A DNA stretch of 64,000 nucleotides from Jeotgalicoccus halotolerans (GTDB lineage: Bacteria > Bacillota > Bacilli > Staphylococcales > Salinicoccaceae). The notes beneath the pieces are model-generated. The model was given only the letters and a program-made list of their open reading frames with translations, was not told where the DNA came from and did not search any database. Location of the stretch: NCBI RefSeq assembly GCF_003387165.1, contig NZ_QUMW01000011.1, positions 62,001 to 126,000 of the forward strand. Direction: 5' to 3'. Both the position numbers and the translations under genes were made by a program. Of the stretch, positions 58,906 to 64,000 are shown piece after piece. The first letter of the stretch is position 1. Every line of letters begins with the position of its first letter.

Positions 58906-59031
58906 CTATTTCTTTTTATTATTCTTGTTTGTATAGTTTGAAATAATCGGTTTAACATAATTTAATACTTTTTCTCTTTTAACAGGATCTTTCATCGTAT
59001 CCTTAATTACTCTAATAATTAAATTCTTCAT
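58906..59031 (-). CDS. 41-residue basic small protein
   Basis: A short open frame: MKNLIIRVIKDTMKDPVKREKV then LNYVKPIISNYTNKNNKKK. It is strongly basic (about a dozen Lys/Arg) with two short amphipathic helices. A GAAGGTC element six bases before ATG could serve as RBS. The stop lies 6 bp from a bidirectional terminator, exactly where a gene end is expected, which is my main argument that it is real. No recognised family. Its neighbour upstream is the 97-residue membrane protein on the same strand. Confidence 0.5.
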   Translation of the reverse strand: MKNLIIRVIKDTMKDPVKREKVLNYVKPIISNYTNKNNKKK

Positions 59032-59100
59032 ATATTGACCTTCAATCTTTCATTTAAATTTTTAACCTTATCACGATTATACATTAACATAAAAGATTGC

Positions 59101-59394
59101 TTACTCAGGACGCTGATTCTGAACTTTTAAATTCAGTCCGAATATGATAAGTGAGATAATTACAATGATTAACATTACTATGCGATAGACTTCAAATGAA
59201 GGTTCTATTCTCATAATCATGAATAATTCAAAGAAAAACCAGCCGCCTGTGACTGTAATAAAAGCACCTTTAAAAGCTCTCGCCAGCATCTTATCTCTGA
59301 CTGCTTTACTGAGATCAGTACTTTTAAAAAACTGGACTGCATTCACAATCGCATAAATTAAAACGATCAGGAGCACTGCACTGATTACAATCAT
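59101..59394 (-). CDS. Small two- to three-helix membrane protein
   Basis: A 97-residue protein: an N-terminal helix MIVISAVLLIVLIYAIVNAV, a central amphipathic stretch FKSTDLSKAVRDKMLARAFKGA and two further hydrophobic helices (about 48-65 and 72-88) ending in a polar tail. AAAGGAG lies ten bases before ATG 59394, which is better spaced than the ATG at 59403. It begins 23 bp after the tRNA gene on the same strand with no terminator between, so it may be read through from the tRNA promoter. No function known. Confidence 0.7.
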   Translation of the reverse strand: MIVISAVLLIVLIYAIVNAVQFFKSTDLSKAVRDKMLARAFKGAFITVTGGWFFFELFMIMRIEPSFEVYRIVMLIIVIISLIIFGLNLKVQNQRPE

Positions 59395-59417
59395 GTTGAG
59401 CATTCTCCTTTAAAATA

Positions 59418-59488
59418 AGCCGACAGCGAGAATCGAACTCGCATTGCAGCCTTACCATGGCTGTGTTCTGCCATTAAACTATGTCGGC
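59418..59488 (-). tRNA. tRNA with anticodon GGU (threonine by anticodon)
   Basis: Full cloverleaf: acceptor GCCGACA/TGTCGGC, D-stem GTTT/GAAC, anticodon stem CAGCC/GGCTG with loop ATGGTAA (U33, anticodon GGU), T-stem GCGAG/CTCGC with loop TTCGATT. Discriminator U73; CCA not encoded. The anticodon reads ACC/ACU (Thr), but the 71-nt length, the TTTAATGGCAGAAC D-arm and U73 are typical of tRNA-Gly rather than tRNA-Thr, so charging identity deserves a check. Confidence 0.9.
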
Positions 59489-59613
59489 ATGTGTTTCCAA
59501 TATATTTTACTATAGTATAATTCATAAAAAAATTCCAGTCTTTTCGGCATCTTCTTATTAAAGAGGTTCTTATGCTTCCTGGTACAGATTAAAAGTTCAA
59601 TCATAATAAATAT

Positions 59614-59640
59614 ACCGGAACCGTTCACACAGTTCCGGCA
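59614..59640 (-). terminator. Terminator of the BenE-like gene
   Basis: Stem CCGGAAC/GTTCCGG with loop CGTTCACACA, 8 bp past the stop; the T-run on the minus strand is weak (TATATTTATT). Confidence 0.65.
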
Positions 59641-59645
59641 GCTTT

Positions 59646-60821
59646 TTATTTTCTTACGACTTTCGCCAGTATCGTCCCGATTAACAGTGCCCATACCGGT
59701 GCACTGACATAAAATATTGAAATTCCCGATACAGAAATAATATAGGTGAAAATAACTGCCATTTGGTATTTGGAATTTCCAAAGCTTGTTCTCATCGTTG
59801 AAGCAAATACACCGATTAAAACAAAACCTGCGAGCATGGCCATCAGCGCTTCAGGCAGTTCAAACATCAGCGGCACAAGCGCCCACGCGAACAGTCCGAA
59901 GATCAGCATAATAATACTCGAAATCACAGAAGCGACGTAACGTTTATCTGTGTCGCCTGATTCCTCATCCGAAGCAATCGTCGTCATCATTCCCGCAACG
60001 TTTGCGGACTGGCCGCCGAAGAAACTGGTAAATATCGATAAAATACCGCTCACAGTTAAGATATTATTCGTCGGCACTTTGTAACCGCCCCGTTCAAGCG
60101 CCCCGACAGCCGGTGTCGCATCGTTGCTTAAAATCATCAGCGCAAGCGGAATTGAAATCGAGATTGCACCTGCAAGTGAAAAGTCCGGCGCATGCACAAT
60201 AGGCAGGACTATTTCTGTCCCAAGTGCAGACATATCAAAGTCATAAACCAAAAAGAAGACGATGACGCTTGTCAGCACGGAGCCGAGCATCGGCGGGATT
60301 CTTAAATTCCATTTCGTTAAAATAAAAAAGACGGTGATGGCACTGATTCCAACGATGGGCAGCTCCTCGGCCGCTGGAATTAATCCGACAACGTAGCTCG
60401 TTATAATACCTGCGAGCATGGCGGAAATAATCTCCCTTGGAATCCAGCTCATCACTTTTTTAAATATGCCGGAAATACCAAACAGCATAATAATAATCCC
60501 GGTGATGATAAAACCGCCGACCAGTTCTGAATATGTAAAATGCGGAGTGACTGTGACTAAAAATGCGGCCCCTGTAATAGAATGGGCGCCGACAATCGGC
60601 ATCCGGTAATAAAATGCCATAATTAAACCGAATAAGGCACCGAAAAACTGTACGGCGTAAAACCATGAGATAGTCTCGATATGAGTAAATCCGCCCGCAG
60701 CTGCCGCTTCAATGACGATAATTGGGGCACCGACAATACCGAGGGTACCCGTTATAATACCGGCGGATATATTCTGTGTATTTAAATCGTTTATAAAACC
60801 TCTGTTATATACTTTATTCAT
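59646..60821 (-). CDS. BenE-family (benzoate-type) transporter
   Basis: A 391-residue membrane protein of about twelve helices. NISAGIITGTLGIVGAPIIVI (about 17-37), FYYRMPIVGAHSITGAAFL, MSWIPREIISAMLAGIITSY (about 124-143) and SNDATPAVGALERGGYKVPTNNILTVSG are recognisable from the BenE/SulP-like benzoate:H+ symporter group, which uses a NAT-type fold. It may import benzoate or another aromatic or dicarboxylate anion. No ring-cleaving genes are adjacent in this part, so the substrate is open. Single gene with its own terminator. Confidence 0.83.
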   Translation of the reverse strand: MNKVYNRGFINDLNTQNISAGIITGTLGIVGAPIIVIEAAAAGGFTHIETISWFYAVQFFGALFGLIMAFYYRMPIVGAHSITGAAFLVTVTPHFTYSELVGGFIITGIIIMLFGISGIFKKVMSWIPREIISAMLAGIITSYVVGLIPAAEELPIVGISAITVFFILTKWNLRIPPMLGSVLTSVIVFFLVYDFDMSALGTEIVLPIVHAPDFSLAGAISISIPLALMILSNDATPAVGALERGGYKVPTNNILTVSGILSIFTSFFGGQSANVAGMMTTIASDEESGDTDKRYVASVISSIIMLIFGLFAWALVPLMFELPEALMAMLAGFVLIGVFASTMRTSFGNSKYQMAVIFTYIISVSGISIFYVSAPVWALLIGTILAKVVRK

Positions 60822-60908
60822 ATGACTGTCTCCGTTAGCTTAAATATGTCTACTCTAATGATACCACGACTTATTAATATATAAATATAAGTGTTTCAAA
60901 CAAATTAA

Positions 60909-60936
60909 CCCCTGAAGTCGTTTAAATACTTCAGGG
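60909..60936 (-). terminator. Terminator of the AllC-type hydrolase gene
   Basis: Stem CCCTGAAG/CTTCAGGG with loop TCGTTTAAATA; on the minus strand it runs into TTAATTTGTTTG. Confidence 0.7.
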
Positions 60937-60942
60937 ATTAGT

Positions 60943-62118
60943 TTACTTCTCTAATGATTGCAGTGTTTCCAGCATGATATTCACAGCATTTTCTATGTCT
61001 TTCCAATCTGATTTTTCGGCAGGATTATGACTGATACCGTCGATACTCGGCACAAAAATCATGCCGGTATCCATGAAAGGCGCCAGTGTATTCGTATCGT
61101 GATTGGCTCCGCTCATCATTCGCATTGTCGGCAAATCCAGTTTTGCAGCCGCCTGCTCGATTGTTTCAATAATTTTATCAGACATAGAATTAGTCGGTTT
61201 CGTTACTCCCGGTTTAATTTTCACGTCATAATTTTCTTTAATCCAGCTCAGAACTTCTTCCGGAAATGATTCCAGTCTGTCCTTGTTCCCTGAACGTACT
61301 TCAAATGTCATTTCAACCTCACCGGGAATAATTGTTGCAGCGTTGGGTCTGACTTCGAGCTGTCCGACCGTCGCGACAGTGCCGTCGTCCAGTTTTCGTA
61401 CCTCACTGTTAATGTACTGCACAATCTCACTCGCCATCACCAGCGCATCTTTCCGGTATTCCATCGGCATGGTCCCGGAATGACCCGCTTCACCAAGTAC
61501 AGTAATATGATTTCTGACAATACCCGCAATATTTGTCACAATACCAGTCTTGTTGCCATTATTCTCAAGCACTGTACCCTGTTCAATATGCAGTTCGATA
61601 AAACCCGCATAATTCTGAATTGTATTAGAAGCATCTTTAATCTGTTCTTTAGTCAGAGCTGCAGCTTTTAAAATATCATCGTCGAGATCATCACTATTTA
61701 CCTGCCCCGTAATGACACGGCTGCCGAAAGTGCCGCCTAAAGGATTACCTTCCTCGCCGACAAGACAGACGAGTTCATAAGCTGTGTGTTGAGAATTTTG
61801 TTCTTTAAGCTGAAGCAGGCATTCAAGCGCGGCCATTACACCTAAGGCACCGTCATAGAGCCCGCCGTTCTTAACAGTATCAAGATGCGAACCAAAAGCA
61901 TATACCGGTTTATCTTCAGGACCGATACGCGCAAATAAGTTGCCGATCGAATCCCGTCTGACGCTGATACCGTTATTCCTCAGTTCCTCTTCCAGCCAGT
62001 TAATCGCATCTTTCTCTTCTTTTGAAAATGCCAGACGGTTATAACCCTCTGAACCGCTGTTGAATGTATTGCCAACGTATTCAAGATTTTCTTTAATACG
62101 GTTTATGTTGATCGACAT
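60943..62118 (-). CDS. AllC-type Zn-dependent amidohydrolase (M20/M28)
   Basis: A 391-residue member of the allantoate amidohydrolase/N-carbamoyl-L-amino-acid hydrolase group. YAFGSHLDTVKNGGLYDGALGVMAALECL (about 72-100; first His and Asp), VGEEGNPLGGTFGSRVITG (about 114-132), FIELHIEQGTVLE, GEAGHSGTMPM and MSGANHDTNTLAPF, SHNPAEKS (about 378) provide the two-metal and catalytic residues. It should cleave a ureido or formamide-type bond of an N-carbamoyl amino acid or allantoate. It is the last gene before the BenE gene on the same strand, followed by a terminator; upstream lies the SDR gene, 36 bp away, so it may belong to that cluster. Confidence 0.87.
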   Translation of the reverse strand: MSININRIKENLEYVGNTFNSGSEGYNRLAFSKEEKDAINWLEEELRNNGISVRRDSIGNLFARIGPEDKPVYAFGSHLDTVKNGGLYDGALGVMAALECLLQLKEQNSQHTAYELVCLVGEEGNPLGGTFGSRVITGQVNSDDLDDDILKAAALTKEQIKDASNTIQNYAGFIELHIEQGTVLENNGNKTGIVTNIAGIVRNHITVLGEAGHSGTMPMEYRKDALVMASEIVQYINSEVRKLDDGTVATVGQLEVRPNAATIIPGEVEMTFEVRSGNKDRLESFPEEVLSWIKENYDVKIKPGVTKPTNSMSDKIIETIEQAAAKLDLPTMRMMSGANHDTNTLAPFMDTGMIFVPSIDGISHNPAEKSDWKDIENAVNIMLETLQSLEK

Positions 62119-62153
62119 GCTGAAATCAGCTCCTTAATAACTTATAGTAATTT

Positions 62154-62915
62154 TTATATCGCTGTCCATCCTGCATCTATCTTAATAGTCTCTCCTGTTA
62201 CATAATTTGATAAGTTAGAGGCTAGATACAGTACCCCGCCAACAACATCAGCTGGTTTTGGCAGTTCATCAAACAAAATTCTGCTGTGAACATCTTTTTT
62301 AAATTCTTCATCCTCAAACATTTTTGATGTTAAATTCGTTTCAACAAACGTTGGAGCCACTGCATTCACATTAATCTTATACTTGGCCCATTCAACTGCC
62401 AATGCTTTTGTCAGCTGCAGCACTCCTCCTTTGCTTGAACCGTATGCCGCTCTTTTTACATATCCTATAAAAGACATCTGCGATGCCATATTAATTATTC
62501 GGCCGCCTCCATTTTCTTTCATTTTCTTAGCTGCAGCCTGACACATAAAAAACGATGCTTTTAAATTTGTATCAAGCACTTTGTCCCAGTCTTTTTCTGT
62601 AATATCAAACGCATCTTTAGCAATATTAATACCGGCATTATTCACCAGTACATCAATCTGACCATATTCTTCATAAATTTTGTCAATTTTTATATTCAGA
62701 GCTGAAACGTCGTTAATATCCAGCTTAATTGCCATATTCTCTTGACTGTAACAGTCTAATTCTTTTTTAGTACTCTCGAGATCTTCAGCATTTCTACCAA
62801 TAATGACTACTTTCGCCCCGAGCTTTGAAAATTCAAGAGCAATTTCTTTACCTATGCCCTTGCTTCCTCCGGTTATAATCACAACTTTATCTTTAAGTTC
62901 TGTAAAATACTTCAT
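62154..62915 (-). CDS. SDR-family oxidoreductase
   Basis: A 253-residue classical SDR. The coenzyme motif TGGSKGIGKEIAL (about 16-28), NNAGINIAKD (about 94), the catalytic serine in INMASQMSFIG and YGSSKGG (YxxxK, about 157) are in place, with an acidic residue-free second strand (IIGRNAED) suggesting NADP or NAD. The C-terminal GETIKIDAGWTAI is normal. The start is ATG 62915, preceded by GAGGGG; it begins 7 bp after the stop of the 3-hydroxyacyl-CoA dehydrogenase, so the two are co-translated. Substrate probably a beta-hydroxy acid or sugar-derived alcohol. Confidence 0.88.
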   Translation of the reverse strand: MKYFTELKDKVVIITGGSKGIGKEIALEFSKLGAKVVIIGRNAEDLESTKKELDCYSQENMAIKLDINDVSALNIKIDKIYEEYGQIDVLVNNAGINIAKDAFDITEKDWDKVLDTNLKASFFMCQAAAKKMKENGGGRIINMASQMSFIGYVKRAAYGSSKGGVLQLTKALAVEWAKYKINVNAVAPTFVETNLTSKMFEDEEFKKDVHSRILFDELPKPADVVGGVLYLASNLSNYVTGETIKIDAGWTAI

Positions 62916-62922
62916 TATCTCA

Positions 62923-63858
62923 TCACCCCTCAGTTTCATCGGTTTTAAGAATTTCAATCAGCACTTTTTCTCTCCTGTTATTTATTTCTCTGGAAGCCTC
63001 TTCTCCCCATTTATAAAATCCTTGGCCATTCTTAGTTCCATACTGTCCCTGTTCTACTAAATTCATAATCGTTTCACCAGAGTAATCTGCCTTGCTCAGC
63101 TCTTTAAATAAGTAATTAGATATCGCTGAGAATACATCTAATCCCCCGAGATCTGCTGTCATTAGAGGACCGGTTACAGGATATCTTCTGCCAATACTGT
63201 GAGTGACTGATGCATCTATATCTTCTTTATCCGCATAGCCGTTATCCAGCAGATATTGAGCTTCACGCAGCATCGCATATTGCAATCTGTTGCCGATAAA
63301 TCCTATTATTTCTTTTTTCATGACAATCGGTTTTTTATTAATCTTTTTCAAAAGTTCCTCTGCTCTTTTAATTGTTTCTTCACTGGTTTCTCCAGAAGGA
63401 ACTATCTCAACCAGAGGAATTAAATGTGCAGGATTCCAAAAATGAGTGACGATAAACTGTTCGGGATATTTAAATTCTGCCGACAATTCAGAAGGGAGAA
63501 ATCCTGATGTATTGCTCGCCAGTACAGCTTTTCTACTCATAAATTTGCTTAATTTATTATACATCTCTTTTTTTATTTCAAGATTTTCAGTAATTGCCTC
63601 AATAATAAAAGTTGCTTCTGAGATTGTCTCTTTAAAACTTGTTTTAAGTTCTATCATACTTTCTATACTTTTTGCCTGGTCATCATTAATTACTTTATTA
63701 TCCACCATTACTTCCAGTTTGGCTTTTATATTCTCTTTTGCGTTTCTAACCGCTTCTTCATCTATGCAATATACTTTTACAGGGTGATGATGCCATGTCA
63801 GCGAGATAACAATGGAATGCCCCATCGTGCCGCTGCCGATTACTGATACCTTTTCCAT
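62923..63858 (-). CDS. 3-hydroxyacyl-CoA dehydrogenase family protein
   Basis: A 311-residue protein: N-terminal Rossmann domain with VIGSGTMGHSIV (5-16), acidic end of strand 2 (YCIDEE), FIIEAITENLEIKKEM (about 86-101), SNTSGFLPSELS and the catalytic His/Glu in THFWNPAHLIPLVEIVPSG (about 138-156; His-Glu dyad). The C-terminal domain (about 180-300) has ADLGGLDVFSAI and GQGFYKWGEE. This fits 3-hydroxybutyryl-CoA or L-carnitine-dehydrogenase-like enzymes rather than a fused fatty-acid complex. Expected NAD-dependent oxidation of a 3-hydroxy acid or ester. Cluster with the SDR and a HisD-like gene upstream. Confidence 0.87.
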   Translation of the reverse strand: MEKVSVIGSGTMGHSIVISLTWHHHPVKVYCIDEEAVRNAKENIKAKLEVMVDNKVINDDQAKSIESMIELKTSFKETISEATFIIEAITENLEIKKEMYNKLSKFMSRKAVLASNTSGFLPSELSAEFKYPEQFIVTHFWNPAHLIPLVEIVPSGETSEETIKRAEELLKKINKKPIVMKKEIIGFIGNRLQYAMLREAQYLLDNGYADKEDIDASVTHSIGRRYPVTGPLMTADLGGLDVFSAISNYLFKELSKADYSGETIMNLVEQGQYGTKNGQGFYKWGEEASREINNRREKVLIEILKTDETEG

Positions 63859-63888
63859 TTCCGCACCTCAATTTCTGTAATTCAAATA

Positions 63889-63918
63889 AGACTGCTGAAA
63901 TAAATACTTCAGCAGTCT
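63889..63918 (-). terminator. Terminator of the HisD-like gene
   Basis: Stem AGACTGCTGAA/TTCAGCAGTCT with loop ATAAATAC; on the minus strand it continues into TTATTTG. It separates the HisD-like gene from the dehydrogenase pair. Confidence 0.75.
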
Positions 63919-63929
63919 CCTTTAGTCCT

Positions 63930-64000
63930 TTATTTGTTACCGTATTTCCTAACACGCAGCAATCCTTGCTCCGCATGACCTGCGAAATTCTCAAGCTGGC
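63930..64000 (-). CDS. HisD-like dehydrogenase, C-terminal end (partial)
   Basis: The last 22 codons and the stop (63930-63932) of a minus-strand gene that continues beyond the right edge: QLENFAGHAEQGLLRVRKYGNK. The pattern (L)E.(F)...HA......RVRKYG is that of the C-terminus of histidinol dehydrogenase and its relatives such as the sulfopropanediol dehydrogenases (HpsN), where a histidine and arginines lie at the same places. Too short for certainty. Its neighbours (3-hydroxyacyl-CoA dehydrogenase, SDR) argue for a catabolic paralogue rather than histidine biosynthesis. Confidence 0.5.
   Translation of the reverse strand, partial: QLENFAGHAEQGLLRVRKYGNK

Noticed and set aside
59479..59694. 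A 71-codon minus-strand frame next to the tRNA
   Set aside because: It runs into the tRNA and across the BenE terminator, without an RBS.
1..64000. CRISPR arrays, prophage genes or integrative elements
   Set aside because: No regularly spaced repeats, no integrase, terminase, capsid or relaxase genes; the only mobile feature is the IS at 26.5 kb.

Overview
The window reads as chromosomal DNA of a low-to-moderate-GC Firmicute, most likely a member of the Staphylococcaceae outside Staphylococcus itself (the Salinicoccus/Jeotgalicoccus group is my best guess). The grounds are strong AGGAGG ribosome binding sites, a CsoR-CopA-CopZ copper cassette, an OpuC compatible-solute ABC operon, a PdxR/PdxS pair, a TPP-riboswitch-controlled tenA, and promoters of the staphylococcal/bacillar sigma-B type. 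The genus is an inference. No phage, plasmid or CRISPR features are visible; one intact IS3-family element is present.

Layout. 0-7.7 kb: end of a ring-cleaving dioxygenase, a lipoprotein, RarD, membrane proteins and a MarR-MMPL efflux pair. 7.9-12.6 kb: a stress-type SDR, then a divergent module of an M20 amidohydrolase against a YfcC-type carrier plus an enolase-superfamily N-acylamino-acid racemase. 12.8-15.6 kb: LysE exporter, phosphoesterase, CNNM/CorC-type protein. 15.7-18.7 kb: copper cassette with a CsoR operator inside its sigma-A promoter. 18.7-22.8 kb: M20 amidohydrolase with AbgT transporter, and an Old Yellow Enzyme. 23-28 kb: ilvE, divergent pdxR/pdxS, and an IS150-type element that landed exactly in the loop of the transcription terminator shared by pdxS and the next gene. 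28-33 kb: TRAP transporter with cupin and hydratase, and a divergent aminotransferase.

33.3-40.8 kb is a single-strand run of seven genes, more AT-rich than its surroundings: metallo-beta-lactamase-fold hydrolase, NRAMP-fold transporter lacking the usual metal-binding motifs, DUF6282-like metal hydrolase, FadR-type regulator, GlcD- and GlcF-like oxidase subunits and an LhgO-like oxidase, preceded by a perfect FadR-class operator. This is the best candidate for an undescribed (catabolic) system. Next to it is a surface-anchored protein with an anthrax-lethal-factor-like/Pro-Pro-endopeptidase zinc motif, an FN3 domain, a charged helix and a C-terminal membrane anchor.

42-56 kb: housekeeping enzymes, a third M20 hydrolase, an AEC carrier, opuCABCD, an esterase, MOSC and FAH proteins, thioesterase, NERD protein, phosphoesterase, two tiny acidic lipoproteins and tenA under a TPP riboswitch. 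56-60.8 kb: a 16-cysteine copper-storage-like protein, a beta-lactamase-fold protein, a YsnF-like stress protein, a tRNA with anticodon GGU on a glycine-like body and a BenE-type transporter. 61-64 kb: AllC-type hydrolase, SDR, 3-hydroxyacyl-CoA dehydrogenase and the tail of a histidinol-dehydrogenase-like gene.

Two themes recur. Four M20/AllC-type amidohydrolases, two beside their own transporter, suggest scavenging of N-acylated amino acids and peptides. At least five promoters of GTTT-N12-15-GGGWAT form scattered through the window point to a sigma-B stress regulon covering the small membrane protein at 6.8 kb, the SDR at 8 kb, the FAH protein at 51 kb, a small lipoprotein at 54.7 kb, the copper-storage-like protein at 56 kb and the YsnF-like protein at 58 kb.
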